A DNA stretch of 64,000 nucleotides from Bradyrhizobium sp. AZCC 2262. Its GTDB lineage: Bacteria; Pseudomonadota; Alphaproteobacteria; Rhizobiales; Xanthobacteraceae. The DNA lies in the NCBI RefSeq assembly GCF_036924535.1, contig NZ_JAZHRT010000001.1, positions 8,680,001 through 8,744,000 of the forward strand, in the 5' to 3' direction. Each line of letters opens with the position of its first letter. The first letter of the stretch is position 1. The notes beneath the pieces are model-generated. The model was not told the DNA's origin. It saw nothing but the letters and a program-made list of their open reading frames with translations, and did not search any database. Shown piece by piece: positions 1-9,684 of this stretch. Both the position numbers and the translations under genes were made by a program.

Positions 1-410
1 TGTTCCAGGCAGGGCAGGTCGAACGCGCGCACCGCCTCGCGGATCAGCGCGAATTGCGGGATCAGGTCATCAGGCGCCGGCGGCCGGTGCGCCTTGTAAT
101 CCGGGTACAGCTTGTTGCGGAAGGTGATCTCGGATTTGTCGAAGATGATCGCCAGATGCGTCGGCCGGTCATCCTCCGGCATGTCGCGCAGCAGCTTCCA
201 CAGCATGTTGCAGAAACCGAGTACGGCGTTGACCTGCAGCCCGTCGGATTTGCGGTTCAGCGGCGGCAGCGCGTGATAGGCGCGGAAAATGTAGGAGGAA
301 CCGTCGACCAGGAACACATGGTCGCCCTTGCCTGATTGCTTGGCGGGCGCCTTGGCAGGGGTTTTGGCGGGAACGGGCTTCGCGGTGGCTTTGGGGGCTG
401 ATTTCGGCAT
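1..410 (-). CDS. polA: DNA polymerase I, N-terminal part (runs off window edge)
   Basis: The visible 136 codons encode an Ala/Lys/Pro-rich leader of about 28 residues (starting MPKSAPKATAKP) followed by a 5'-nuclease start, with VFLVDGSSYIFRAYHALPP at about residues 32-50 and later IIFDKSEITFRN and YPDYKAHRP. These are hallmarks of the Pol I 5'-3' exonuclease domain, which removes RNA primers during lagging-strand synthesis and repair. The ATG lies at 410-408 and the gene continues beyond base 1. The basic leader is longer than in E. coli Pol I. The polymerase domain is outside the window, so full-length integrity cannot be judged. Confidence 0.9.
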   Translation of the reverse strand, partial: MPKSAPKATAKPVPAKTPAKAPAKQSGKGDHVFLVDGSSYIFRAYHALPPLNRKSDGLQVNAVLGFCNMLWKLLRDMPEDDRPTHLAIIFDKSEITFRNKLYPDYKAHRPPAPDDLIPQFALIREAVRAFDLPCLE

Positions 411-503
411 GGCCGAAATTTAAGGATTTTTGCGCGGATTGACAGCCTTGGAAGGTGGATTTTGAGCCCAATACACACCCCCGTCGTCACCTGCACACAC
501 ACC

Positions 504-625
504 CGTCATCACCCGCGAAAGCGGGTGATCCAGTACGCCGAGGCGGTCGTGTTCAACTGAGGGAGCCCGGCGCACTGGGTCGCCCGGTCCCAGTGCGCAA
601 TTGCGCACAAGGCCGGGCGATGACA
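504..625. repeat. Intergenic palindromic repeat, REP-like pair
   Basis: Two self-complementary arms face each other. The left begins CGTCATCACCCGCGAAAGCG and ends with GATCCAGTA. The right contains CTGGGTCGCCCGGTC and ends CCGGGCGATGACAG. The same arm pattern (CGTCAT...GGATCCAGTA, then TACTGGAT...GATGACG) recurs at about 3201, 8079, 18343 and, in variant form, at 13148, 20764 and 28461. It fills the gap between the divergent polA and the acyltransferase 3' end. Confidence 0.75.
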
Positions 626-645
626 GCCGGGATGTGTTCAGCGAT

Positions 646-1695
646 CTACTCCGCCGGCTGCAACGCCGGCGCGGCCTTTTTCGGCGCGATCCAGAAGGCG
701 GCCGGGCGCTCGAACAGGAAGTCGGCGCGCAGCGCCAGCGCCAGCCGCCAGATCACCACTGCGCCAGCTACGCCGGCGACGGTGACGATCAGGGAAATCG
801 TCCCGATATCGGTGATCAGGCCGGTCTTCAGCAGCACCGTTCGGGTCACCGCCATCGGCAGGAAGAAGGCGAGGTAGATGACGATGGAATGCTCGCCGCA
901 ATAGCGCAGGAAGTTCATCCACTGCATCCGCGCCAGCAGCGTGCCCATCACGATGATGGCGCACGCTCCCGCAAACCCGAGCGCCAGCGAGACCAGCGGC
1001 CAATGGCTGAAGTCCGCGATCACGAAGCCACCATTGACGAGCGTCCATAGCACCAGTCCGGCCAGTGCCGGTGCGGGTTTCTCCCGTGACCGATCCGACA
1101 GCGCGAACACGTAAGAAGCGAACAGATAGCCGGAATAGAAATAGACGAAGCGTGCGCAGAATTCGTCGATGACCGTCCAGCCGGTCACGACATGCATCGT
1201 CTCGAGCGCGGCGGCGACAAGCCAGATCGCTATCGCGGGGACGCCGCGTGACAGTTTTGTGACGACGAAGAAGATCGGCAACAGATAAATGAACCACAAG
1301 GTGCCGAACGGCTCGACGAAGGATTCCAGATACATAAATCCGACATGTTGCCAGCCGCTCTCGGCGGCGAAGCCCGGCGCCTTGAAGCCGAACTGGATCG
1401 TCATCCACAGCACGTAGAAATAAGCGAAGTGCAGGACTTTGCGGTCGAGATAGGTGCGCCAGTCGCGGTCGATCACGACGGCGAGAAAAAGGCCTGAAAT
1501 CAGGAAGAAATCCGGCATACGGAACGGCTGCGCGAACATGACGAACGCATGCATGAAACCGGTGTCGCCGGCCGCCTTTTCCACGCCCAGCACCGAATGC
1601 ATCATCACCACCATGACGATGCAGATGCCCTTGGCGTAGTCCACCCAGTCGATGCGGGGGGAACGCTGAGGTCCGGTTGTACCGTTTAAAGTCAT
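646..1695 (-). CDS. Acyltransferase family 3 membrane protein
   Basis: This 349-residue integral membrane protein has about ten hydrophobic segments. The N-terminal signature IDWVDYAKGICIVMVVMMHS followed by FRMPDFFLISGLFLA is typical of the acyltransferase 3 family, whose members move acyl groups onto sugars or lipids at the inner membrane (O-acetylation of polysaccharides, OpgC-like succinylation). The catalytic-type His is in the MMHS segment near residue 38. An AAGGGA ribosome site precedes the ATG at 1695. The acceptor cannot be inferred. It is divergent from UDP-glucose dehydrogenase, which suggests but does not show a polysaccharide role. Confidence 0.8.
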   Translation of the reverse strand: MTLNGTTGPQRSPRIDWVDYAKGICIVMVVMMHSVLGVEKAAGDTGFMHAFVMFAQPFRMPDFFLISGLFLAVVIDRDWRTYLDRKVLHFAYFYVLWMTIQFGFKAPGFAAESGWQHVGFMYLESFVEPFGTLWFIYLLPIFFVVTKLSRGVPAIAIWLVAAALETMHVVTGWTVIDEFCARFVYFYSGYLFASYVFALSDRSREKPAPALAGLVLWTLVNGGFVIADFSHWPLVSLALGFAGACAIIVMGTLLARMQWMNFLRYCGEHSIVIYLAFFLPMAVTRTVLLKTGLITDIGTISLIVTVAGVAGAVVIWRLALALRADFLFERPAAFWIAPKKAAPALQPAE

Positions 1696-1873
1696 CGATG
1701 TCCCTTTTCGGCGCGACGTGGCCGCATCTTCGGCCCGATCCGTTGCTTTCTCCTTTATTCATACAAATGACATGCCGGGATTGAGCGCTTTTCCGGTTTC
1801 CCCTTGGTCGAAAAATGCTCTAAGACGCCCGCAAATCGGGGTTGGCGTTAACCATCAGATACGGGTTGTTTTC

Positions 1874-3193
1874 ATGCGAATCGCCATGATTGGCACGGGC
1901 TATGTGGGGCTGGTATCCGGCGCCTGCTTTGCCGATTTCGGTCACCAGGTCACTTGCGTCGACAAGGATGCCGGCAAGATCGAATCCCTGCGGAGAGGTG
2001 AGATCCCGATCTTCGAACCCGGGCTCGACGCGCTTGTCGCCTCCAACGTCAAGGCCAAGCGGCTGGATTTCACCACCGACCTGACCGTGCCGGTCGCGGA
2101 AGCCGACGCCGTCTTCATTGCGGTCGGCACGCCGTCGCGGCGCGGCGATGGCCATGCCGATCTGACCTACGTGTACAGCGCCGCCCGCGAGATCGCGGCT
2201 GCGCTGTCGGGTTTCACGGTGGTCATCACCAAATCGACCGTGCCGGTCGGCACCGGCGACGAGGTCGAGCGGCTGATCCGCGAAGCCAATCCGTCGGCCG
2301 ACGTGGTGGTCGCCTCCAATCCGGAATTTCTGCGCGAGGGCGCCGCGATCCGCGACTTCAAATTCCCCGATCGCGTCGTGGTCGGCACTTCGGACGAGCG
2401 CGGCCGCAAGGTGCTCGGCGACATCTATCGGCCGCTTTCGCTCAACCAGGCGCCGCTGATGTTCACCGCGCGGCGCACCGCCGAGCTGATCAAATACGCC
2501 GCGAACGCGTTTCTCGCCACCAAGATCACCTTCATCAACGAGATGGCGGATCTTTCCGAAAAAGTCGGCGCCGACGTCCAGGAAGTCGCGCGCGGCATCG
2601 GCCTCGACAACCGCATCGGCACGAAATTCCTGCATGCCGGACCGGGCTTTGGCGGCTCCTGTTTTCCCAAGGACATCCGCGCGCTGGTCAAGGTCGCGCT
2701 TGATCACGATGTGCAGCTTCGGATCGTCGAGGCGGTGCTCGGCGTCAACGACAACCGCAAACGCGCGATGGCGCGAAAAGTTTCCAACGCGGCGGGCGGC
2801 AGCCTGCGCGGCAAGACCGTCGCCGTGCTCGGCCTCACCTTCAAGCCGGATACCGACGACATGCGCGAGGCGCCGTCGATCCCGCTGGTCACCGGCCTGC
2901 TTGACTTGGGCGCCAAGGTGCGCGCGCACGATCCGGTCGGCATGGAGCAGGCGAAGAAGGAATTGCCCGACATCGAATATTGCGACGACCCCTATGAGTG
3001 CGTGAAGGGGGCGGACGCCATGGTGATTGTCACCGAATGGGTGCAATTCCGTGCGCTTGATCTGGACCGGATCAAGAGCGAGATGGCGCAGCCCGTGGTA
3101 GTGGATTTGCGCAACATCTATCGTCGCGAAGACATGGCGGCGCACGGGTTTACGTATGAGAGCGTGGGGCGGACGTCCGAGCCGCAGACGTAA
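1874..3193 (+). CDS. ugd: UDP-glucose 6-dehydrogenase
   Basis: This 439-residue enzyme oxidises UDP-glucose to UDP-glucuronate with two NAD+, supplying precursors for exopolysaccharide and LPS. The N-terminal Rossmann motif is GTGYVGL (residues 7-13). The active-site segment GPGFGGSCFPKDI carries the catalytic Cys at residue 263. The C-terminal domain shows LGLTFKPDTDDMREAPS, typical of the family. Length is normal. The ATG at 1874 is chosen over a longer in-frame reading because the Rossmann strand begins directly after it. The gene is followed by a palindromic repeat. Confidence 0.95.
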   Translation: MRIAMIGTGYVGLVSGACFADFGHQVTCVDKDAGKIESLRRGEIPIFEPGLDALVASNVKAKRLDFTTDLTVPVAEADAVFIAVGTPSRRGDGHADLTYVYSAAREIAAALSGFTVVITKSTVPVGTGDEVERLIREANPSADVVVASNPEFLREGAAIRDFKFPDRVVVGTSDERGRKVLGDIYRPLSLNQAPLMFTARRTAELIKYAANAFLATKITFINEMADLSEKVGADVQEVARGIGLDNRIGTKFLHAGPGFGGSCFPKDIRALVKVALDHDVQLRIVEAVLGVNDNRKRAMARKVSNAAGGSLRGKTVAVLGLTFKPDTDDMREAPSIPLVTGLLDLGAKVRAHDPVGMEQAKKELPDIEYCDDPYECVKGADAMVIVTEWVQFRALDLDRIKSEMAQPVVVDLRNIYRREDMAAHGFTYESVGRTSEPQT

Positions 3194-3200
3194 CTATGGT

Positions 3201-3300
3201 TGTCATACCCCGCGCATGCGGGGTATCCAGTACTCCCGATCTTCGTAATCGGTGACATCTGCGTTTACTGGATCGCCCGCGCTTTCGCGGGCGATGACGG
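3201..3300. repeat. Intergenic palindromic repeat
   Basis: The left arm reads TGTCATACCCCGCGCATGCG and ends GTATCCAGTACT. The right arm reads TTTACTGGATCGCCCGCGC and ends GGGCGATGACGG. Each arm is itself a stem-loop and the outer ends are complementary. It separates ugd from hrpB and may also act as a processing or termination signal after ugd. Confidence 0.75.
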
Positions 3301-3310
3301 ATGAGACACT

Positions 3311-5788
3311 TTGCCCCGCAGCTTCGACACACCTCTCCCGATCGACGTGGTGCTCGATGAACTCGCGGCCACGCTGACGGATCATAACGCCGCGGTGCTG
3401 GTGGCGCCTCCCGGTGCTGGCAAGACCACGCGGGTGCCGCTGGCGCTGCTCGACGCGCCCTGGCTGAAGAACAAGAAAATCATCATGCTGGAGCCGCGGC
3501 GGATCGCGGCGCGGGCCAGTGCCGAGCGGATGGCGCGGACGCTGGGCGAGCGTGCCGGCGAGACCGTCGGCTATCGCGTCCGTTTCGGCTCCAAGATTTC
3601 GCGCGCGACGCGGATCGAGGTCGTCACGGAAGGCATTTTCTCGCGGCAGATTCTCGACGATCCCGAACTGTCAGGCGTCGCCGCCGTGCTGTTCGACGAG
3701 TTTCACGAGCGCTCGCTCGATGCCGATCTCGGGCTGGCGCTGGCGCGCGATGCGCAGACCGGCTTGCGCGAGGATTTGCGCATCCTGGTGATGTCGGCGA
3801 CGCTCGACGGCGCGCGGGTCGGCAAACTGCTGGGCGACGCGCCTGTCGTTGCCAGTGAGGGCCGCGCCTATCCTGTGGAGACGCGCTATCTCGGCCGCAA
3901 GGCCGGTGCGCCGATCGAGCGGCAGATGGCGGATGCGATCGCCGTCGCGCTGCGCGCCGATCCCGGCTCGGTGCTGGCATTCCTGCCGGGCGCCGCCGAA
4001 ATACGCCGCACGCAGAATTTTCTCTCTGAACGGGTTCATGATGCGAGCGTCGAGATCGTGCCGCTGTTTGGCGCGCTCGACCCCGCCGTGCAGGACCGCG
4101 CCATCGCGCCGGCGCCAAAGGGCCAACGCAAGGTCGTGCTGGCGACCTCGATTGCGGAAACTTCGTTGACCATCGAGGGCGTCCGCATCGTCGTCGATTC
4201 CGGCCTGGCGCGGGTGCCGCGCTACGAGCCTGATATCGGACTGACCCGTCTGGAAACCGTGCGCGCCTCGCGCGCCGCGGTCGACCAGCGCCGCGGCCGT
4301 GCCGGCCGCACCGAGCCCGGCGTGTGCTACCGGCTGTGGGATGAGCCGCAGACGGCATCGCTTGCCGCCTATACCCAGCCCGAAATCCTCTCGGCTGACC
4401 TTTCCTCGCTGGTGCTCGATCTCGCGCAATGGGGCGTCCGCGACCCGGCGACGCTGGCGTTTCTCGATTTCCCGCCGGCGCCCGCGCTGAAGGAAGCCAA
4501 CAGCCTGCTGCACGAACTCGGCGCGCTCGATGTCGACGGTCGCATCACGGCCGAAGGCCAGAGTCTCCGCGCGCTGGCGCTGCCGCCACGGCTGGCGCGC
4601 ATGATCGTGGACTCGCATCGGCTGGGCGCTGGCGAAGAGGCTGCCGACATCGCCGCCATCCTGACCGAACGCGGCCTCGGCGGCGACAGCGTCGATCTCG
4701 ATGCCAGGCTCGACCAGTTCCGCCGCGACCGCTCGCCGCGCGCCAGCAGCGCCCGCAGCCTCGCGCAGCGCTGGGCACAGCAGGTAGCGGCGACGGAAGG
4801 GCGGCCGGGCGCGGACGCCTCGCCGTCCACCGGGATTATGCTCGCACTCGCCTTCCCGGACCGGGTCGCGCGCAACCGCGGTAATGGCAGTTTTGTGCTT
4901 GCCAATGGGCGAGGGGCTGCCGTCGAGCAAACCTCGTCGCTGGCGCGCGCGCCCTATATCGCCGTTGCCGAACTCACCGGCACCGCGGCCCAGGGGCGCA
5001 TTCTGCTGGCGGCGCCGATCGCGCAGGAAGATATCGAGGCACGCTTCGCCGACCAGATCGAAAACACGGAAGAGATTTCATTCGATCGAAACGCAATGGC
5101 ATTGCGGGCGCGCCGCAAGCGCACGCTGCACGCGATTACGCTATCGGAAGCGCCGATGGGGCTGTCGCCCTCGGCGGAGGCCGCGCGCATCTTTGCCGCA
5201 GGGCTGGTCGCCGCCGGGCTAGACAAGCTGCCGTGGTCGAAAGCCCTCAAGCAATGGCGCGACCGCGTGATGTTCCTGCGCAGGGCGGAAGGCGATAGCT
5301 GGCCCGATCTGTCGGACGCGGCGCTCGCCGCCGACGGCGAGAACTGGCTGGTGCCTGCTCTCTACGACAAGACCTCGCTGAAGGAGCTTTCCCCCGGCGA
5401 TCTCTCCGATGCGCTGATGACGCTGTTGCCGTGGGAATTGCGCGCACGGCTGGAGGGCGAGGCGCCGACGCATTTCGAAGCGCCGACCGGCACCATGCTG
5501 GCCATCGACTACGAAGCCGAGCAGGGCCCGACGATTGCCGTACGCCTGCAGGAATTGTTCGGGCTCAACACCCATCCCTCCATCGCCAAGGGCGCGGTGC
5601 CGCTGGTGCTGGAATTGTTGTCGCCGGCGCAACGCCCGGTGCAGGTGACGCGCGACCTACCGGGCTTCTGGCGCGGCAGCTATGCGGGCGTGCGCTCCGA
5701 CCTGCGCGGCCGCTATCCCCGCCACCCCTGGCCGGAAGACCCGGCTACCGCACTGCCGACCCGGCGGGTCAAGCCGCGCGGGACGTAG
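3311..5788 (+). CDS. hrpB: ATP-dependent RNA helicase HrpB
   Basis: This 825-residue DExH-box helicase of the HrpB/DEAH family has normal length. Walker A APPGAGKTTRVP lies at about residues 32-43, with the DEFH box at 129-132 followed by ERSLD. SAT appears as VMSATLDG and motif VI as QRRGRAGR. The HrpB C-terminal signature is also present (YPRHPWPEDP and PTRR near the end). Its role is presumed to be RNA remodelling; E. coli HrpB is not essential. No in-frame ATG exists near the N-terminus, so a TTG at 3311 is the likely start, just after the palindromic repeat. Confidence 0.9.
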   Translation: MPRSFDTPLPIDVVLDELAATLTDHNAAVLVAPPGAGKTTRVPLALLDAPWLKNKKIIMLEPRRIAARASAERMARTLGERAGETVGYRVRFGSKISRATRIEVVTEGIFSRQILDDPELSGVAAVLFDEFHERSLDADLGLALARDAQTGLREDLRILVMSATLDGARVGKLLGDAPVVASEGRAYPVETRYLGRKAGAPIERQMADAIAVALRADPGSVLAFLPGAAEIRRTQNFLSERVHDASVEIVPLFGALDPAVQDRAIAPAPKGQRKVVLATSIAETSLTIEGVRIVVDSGLARVPRYEPDIGLTRLETVRASRAAVDQRRGRAGRTEPGVCYRLWDEPQTASLAAYTQPEILSADLSSLVLDLAQWGVRDPATLAFLDFPPAPALKEANSLLHELGALDVDGRITAEGQSLRALALPPRLARMIVDSHRLGAGEEAADIAAILTERGLGGDSVDLDARLDQFRRDRSPRASSARSLAQRWAQQVAATEGRPGADASPSTGIMLALAFPDRVARNRGNGSFVLANGRGAAVEQTSSLARAPYIAVAELTGTAAQGRILLAAPIAQEDIEARFADQIENTEEISFDRNAMALRARRKRTLHAITLSEAPMGLSPSAEAARIFAAGLVAAGLDKLPWSKALKQWRDRVMFLRRAEGDSWPDLSDAALAADGENWLVPALYDKTSLKELSPGDLSDALMTLLPWELRARLEGEAPTHFEAPTGTMLAIDYEAEQGPTIAVRLQELFGLNTHPSIAKGAVPLVLELLSPAQRPVQVTRDLPGFWRGSYAGVRSDLRGRYPRHPWPEDPATALPTRRVKPRGT

Positions 5789-5912
5789 ACGCGCTGCCGT
5801 TAACGCTTCACTCATCCTTTTCGTCAAAATGGCAGCCTCGGCCGTTGCTGTTTAGTCGCGGCTTGGCCCCAGGCGTGGTGTTATCGGCGGTCTGGCAATC
5901 GAGTGTGGCGTA

Positions 5913-6428
5913 ATGCGTAACCTGATGATTCTTGCCGCCGTTCTCGCTGGTCTCGGTACCTACATGGCGCAGATGGCGGACAAGATGTCGCTCGCGCCGG
6001 CCTCCGCCAGCCCGTCGCCGAAAAAAGTGCCCGCGCAAACGGTCGCGCAGGCTTCGGGCCGCAGCCTCGACATTCCTAGCGACGCGCGCGGCCATTTCCA
6101 GACCGACGGTGACATCGACGGTCAGCGCATCAATTTCATGGTCGACACCGGCGCCTCGCTGGTGGCGCTGAACGAAAAGTCCGCGGCCCGGTTTGGCCTG
6201 CGTCCTTCGCGCAACGACTACAACGCGACCGTGACCACCGCCAACGGCACCATCAAGGCCGCGCGCACGCGGCTTGCCATGATCGATCTCGGCGGCCTCG
6301 TGGTGCGCGACGTCGACGCCGTGGTGCTGCCTGATGAGGCGCTGTCGGAGAACCTGCTGGGCCTGTCGTTCCTGTCGAAGCTAAAGCGCTTCGAATACGC
6401 CAACGGCAGGCTGGTGCTGGAACAGTAA
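5913..6428 (+). CDS. Membrane-anchored clan AA aspartic protease (TIGR02281 type)
   Basis: This 171-residue protein has an N-terminal hydrophobic segment (residues 3-20) and a single retropepsin-like domain. The catalytic motif FMVDTGASLVAL places the active Asp at residue 78, and LLGLSFLSKLKRFEY near the C-terminus is the second family signature. With only one DTGAS motif it should act as a dimer, as in retroviral proteases, facing the periplasm. It matches the TIGR02281 family of alphaproteobacterial proteases. Substrate unknown. The ATG at 5913 is 124 bases after hrpB. Confidence 0.85.
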   Translation: MRNLMILAAVLAGLGTYMAQMADKMSLAPASASPSPKKVPAQTVAQASGRSLDIPSDARGHFQTDGDIDGQRINFMVDTGASLVALNEKSAARFGLRPSRNDYNATVTTANGTIKAARTRLAMIDLGGLVVRDVDAVVLPDEALSENLLGLSFLSKLKRFEYANGRLVLEQ

Positions 6429-6551
6429 GGTTTACCGGTTACCAATCTGCCTTAATTAGCTGCCACAAGGCGCCAGTCCCGCCTATCGCCCGGCCTGCGT
6501 ATTCGCTATGGCTGCGGTGTTCCCTTACGCATTTTCACGACAAGGCAGCCC

Positions 6552-8051
6552 ATGTTCCCCAAGCCCAAATCCGTGCTGGTTCCGAATACCTATGAGTTCG
6601 AATCCGGACCCATGGTGAAGGCAACCGGCTTTCGCGAATACGACGCGCGCTGGCTGTTCGAGAAGGAAATCAACCTGATGGGCGTTCAGGCGCTGGGCAT
6701 GGGGCTCGGCGCGCTGATTGCGGAACTCGGCGTCGCCAAGGAAATCGTTACCGGCCATGATTTTCGCGGCTATTCGGCCTCGATCAAATATGCACTGATT
6801 TCCGGCCTGATGGCGGCGGGCTGCAAGGTGCACGACATCGGGCTGGCGGTGACGCCGATGGCCTATTTCGCGCAGTTCGATCTCGACGTGCCCTGTGTGG
6901 CGATGGTGACCGCGTCGCATAACGACAATGGCTGGACCGGCGTCAAGATGGGCGCCAACCGTCCGCTCACCTTCGGTCCCGACGAGATGACGCGGCTGAA
7001 GGAAATCGTGCTCAACGCCGAGTTCAACAACAAGGCCGGCGGCTCCTATCAGTTCCACGAGAACTTCCCGGCGCGCTATATCGCCGATCTCACCAAGCGG
7101 CCAAAACTCACGCGCAAGCTGAAGGTCGTGGTCGCCTGCGGCAACGGCACCGCGGGCGCGTTCGCGCCGCAGGTGATGGAAGCCATCGGTTGCGAGGTGA
7201 TCCCGCTCGACACCGAACTCGACCACACCTTTCCGAAATACAATCCGAACCCCGAAGACATGGAGATGCTGCACGCGATCCGCGATGCGGTGCTCAAGCA
7301 CAAGGCCGATGTCGGCCTGGGCTTCGACGGTGACGGCGACCGCTGCGGCGTGGTCGACAATACCGGCGAGGAGATCTTCGCCGACAAGGTCGGCGTGATG
7401 CTGGCGCGCGATATGTCGGCGATCCACAAGGACGCGCAGTTCGTGGTCGACGTGAAGTCCACCGGGCTGTTCGTAACCGACCCGATATTGCAGAAGCAGG
7501 GCGCGAAGGTGGCCTACTGGAAGACCGGCCATTCCTACATGAAGCGCCGCACCAACGAGATGGGCGCGCTGGCGGGGTTCGAGAAGTCCGGCCACTTCTT
7601 CTTCAACAAGCCGTTCGGCCGCGGCTATGACGATGGCCTCGTCTCGGCGATTGCGATCTGCGAAATGCTCGACCGCGCATCCGGCAAGTCGATGGCCGAC
7701 CTGAAGAACGCAATTCCGAAAACCTGGTCGTCGCCGACGATGTCGCCGCATTGCGCCGACGAAACCAAATACGGCGTTGCCGACGCCGTGGTGAAGCATT
7801 TCGAGGCGCTGCAGGAAAAGGGCGACATGGTTGCGGGCCAGAAGATCCGCGATCTCGTCACCGTCAACGGCGTGCGTGTTACCGTCGAGGACGGCAGCTG
7901 GGGCCTGGTGCGGGCCTCATCGAACAAGCCGGAACTGGTGGTGGTGGTCGAGAGCCCGGTGAGCGAAGCGCGGATGCGCGACATGTTCGAGGCGATGGAT
8001 TCCGTGCTGCGCGCGCATCCGGAAGTCGGCGCGTATAATCAGAAGATTTGA
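6552..8051 (+). CDS. Phosphomannomutase/phosphoglucomutase
   Basis: This 499-residue alpha-D-phosphohexomutase interconverts hexose 1- and 6-phosphates, supplying Man-1-P or Glc-1-P for nucleotide sugars. The phosphoserine loop is VTASHN with Ser122. The Mg2+-binding loop GFDGDGDRCG places Asp at 259, 261 and 263. The sugar-binding loop is FEKSGHFFF. The C-terminal phosphate-binding region contains EDGSWGLVRASSNKPE. Four domains and length agree with the AlgC/ManB class. It is plausibly linked to surface polysaccharide together with ugd upstream. Substrate preference cannot be read from the sequence. Confidence 0.9.
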   Translation: MFPKPKSVLVPNTYEFESGPMVKATGFREYDARWLFEKEINLMGVQALGMGLGALIAELGVAKEIVTGHDFRGYSASIKYALISGLMAAGCKVHDIGLAVTPMAYFAQFDLDVPCVAMVTASHNDNGWTGVKMGANRPLTFGPDEMTRLKEIVLNAEFNNKAGGSYQFHENFPARYIADLTKRPKLTRKLKVVVACGNGTAGAFAPQVMEAIGCEVIPLDTELDHTFPKYNPNPEDMEMLHAIRDAVLKHKADVGLGFDGDGDRCGVVDNTGEEIFADKVGVMLARDMSAIHKDAQFVVDVKSTGLFVTDPILQKQGAKVAYWKTGHSYMKRRTNEMGALAGFEKSGHFFFNKPFGRGYDDGLVSAIAICEMLDRASGKSMADLKNAIPKTWSSPTMSPHCADETKYGVADAVVKHFEALQEKGDMVAGQKIRDLVTVNGVRVTVEDGSWGLVRASSNKPELVVVVESPVSEARMRDMFEAMDSVLRAHPEVGAYNQKI

Positions 8052-8078
8052 TCGCAGGCGACATTCGTACAGGGCGCT

Positions 8079-8180
8079 CGTCATCCCCGCGCAGGCGGGG
8101 ATCCAGTACGCCGCAGCTTCCCGGTGAGATCGCTGACGTCTCTGGAATACTGGATCGCCCGCTTTCGCGGGCGATGACAG
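8079..8180. repeat. Intergenic palindromic repeat
   Basis: Left arm CGTCATCCCCGCGCAGGCGG followed by GGATCCAGTACGC; right arm ATACTGGATCGCCCGCTTTC ending GGGCGATGACAG. This is the clearest copy of the window's main REP-like family. It lies between the convergent phosphomannomutase and chemoreceptor genes, where it could fold as a bidirectional terminator. Confidence 0.78.
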
Positions 8181-8193
8181 TGTTCTCTAATTC

Positions 8194-9684
8194 CTACGCG
8201 ACGCGTAGCGAATTGAGGAAGCTGCCCACCTCGGCTTTCAGGTGCGCGGACTGCGACGACAATCCGTTCGCGGCCTCCTGCAGGCTCGACGCCGCCTTGC
8301 CGGATTGTTCGGTGGCTTGCGTAACGCTGAGGATGTTGGCGTTGACTTCCTTGGTGCCATTCGCTGCCTGCAACACGTTGCCGGCTATCTCCTGCGTCGC
8401 GGCGCCTTGTTGTTCGACCGCTGCGGCGATCTGGCTCGATATTTCGTCGATCTCGGCAATCGTGCCGCCGATGACCTGGATGGCGTTGACGGCTTCGCCC
8501 GTGGCGTTTTGAATATCCTGCACCTGCGCGGAGATTTCCTCCGTCGCCTTGGCGGTCTGATTGGCCAGCGCCTTTACTTCACTCGCCACCACGGCGAATC
8601 CCCTGCCATGCTCACCCGCGCGGGCCGCCTCGATCGTGGCGTTCAGGGCGAGCAGATTGGTCTGACTGGCGATATTCTGGATCAGCGTCACCACCTCACC
8701 GATCTTCTGCGTACCGGCGGCAAGCCCCTCGACGACGGTATTGGTGCGGCGTGCGTCCCCGGCGGCCTTGGCGGCGATCTCCGCCGAACGCGTCACCTGC
8801 TGGGCGATGCTGTTGATCGACGCGGTGAGCTCTTCAGTCGCGGATGCTACAGTTTCGACATTGGTTGAAGCCTGGCTCGAAGCCGCTGCTGCGGCAGCCG
8901 TCTTGCGCGTCGTTTCCGCATTGCCGCCGCTCACGGTCGATGACAGGCCCTGCATTTTCGTTGCAGCAATCGTGACCGCCTCGACGATGCTGCCGATCTT
9001 GCGCTCGAAGCCCGCGGCGAGTTCGCGGCGCGCCGCGTCGCTGTCCTGCTTGGCCTGCCGTTCGGCGGTCATCCGGTCGATATTGGCTCGGGCTTCGGCG
9101 GCATTTGCCGCTTCCGCCTCGGCGGTCTTCTGCGCGGTCGTCTCGAACAGGCCGGACAGCTTCACCGCCAGCCAGCTCAGCACGCCGGCCTCGATCAGAA
9201 GAATGACGGCGTGAAGCACGACGCGGCCGAGATCGGCGCCGCCGGGATAAACCGCCGCCGGAAGCAGGAAGTTCAGCACCAGATGATGCAGCGCGACCGC
9301 GACCGCGCCGGCGAGGATCGGGCGATAGTCGCAATAGGCGAGGAGACACGCCAGCGTGGCGAAGAAATACATGTGCGTGTCGACCTGCCAGGCATGGCCA
9401 GCGAACTGGAAGGTAAACACCGACACGCTGCCCATCAGGGCGACGGCAAAGATCAGCCGCGTCGAAAGCCCGTTACCCGAGGTGCGCCACGACAGGGTCG
9501 CGGCCAGCGCCATCGCCGCCATCAGCGCGGTTGGCGCCAGCCAGCCGCTATCGCGCATCAGGCCGATGGCGAGCGCAATGGGAACATGAAGCCAGAGCAA
9601 TCCCAGCAAGGCCTTGCTGGTCGTTTCGCGCAAAGCTGCAAGATCATCGCTTTCAATGGTCATTTCCGATTTCCCAATATGCAT
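8194..9684 (-). CDS. Methyl-accepting chemotaxis protein with polytopic membrane sensor
   Basis: The 496-residue receptor has roughly six hydrophobic segments in the first ~190 residues and no sizeable periplasmic domain. A long coiled coil and a standard signalling hairpin follow; its tip contains [20 protein letters not shown] and [13 protein letters not shown], the CheA/CheW contact region. The N-terminal module therefore probably senses a membrane-linked cue. No obvious canonical HAMP pair was recognised. The ATG at 9684 abuts the stop of the preceding small membrane gene (TGA directly followed by ATG), which argues for translational coupling. A second in-frame ATG at 9663 has a GGGAAA site and is an alternative start. 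Confidence 0.88.
   Translation of the reverse strand: MHIGKSEMTIESDDLAALRETTSKALLGLLWLHVPIALAIGLMRDSGWLAPTALMAAMALAATLSWRTSGNGLSTRLIFAVALMGSVSVFTFQFAGHAWQVDTHMYFFATLACLLAYCDYRPILAGAVAVALHHLVLNFLLPAAVYPGGADLGRVVLHAVILLIEAGVLSWLAVKLSGLFETTAQKTAEAEAANAAEARANIDRMTAERQAKQDSDAARRELAAGFERKIGSIVEAVTIAATKMQGLSSTVSGGNAETTRKTAAAAAASSQASTNVETVASATEELTASINSIAQQVTRSAEIAAKAAGDARRTNTVVEGLAAGTQKIGEVVTLIQNIASQTNLLALNATIEAARAGEHGRGFAVVASEVKALANQTAKATEEISAQVQDIQNATGEAVNAIQVIGGTIAEIDEISSQIAAAVEQQGAATQEIAGNVLQAANGTKEVNANILSVTQATEQSGKAASSLQEAANGLSSQSAHLKAEVGSFLNSLRVA

Noticed and set aside
1820..3145. Long minus-strand frame opposite ugd
   Set aside because: Antisense shadow of a clear UDP-glucose dehydrogenase; His/Arg/Gly-rich without motifs.
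8079..8180. Riboswitch or ncRNA
   Set aside because: The structure is explained by the REP-like palindrome family found at many unrelated gene ends.
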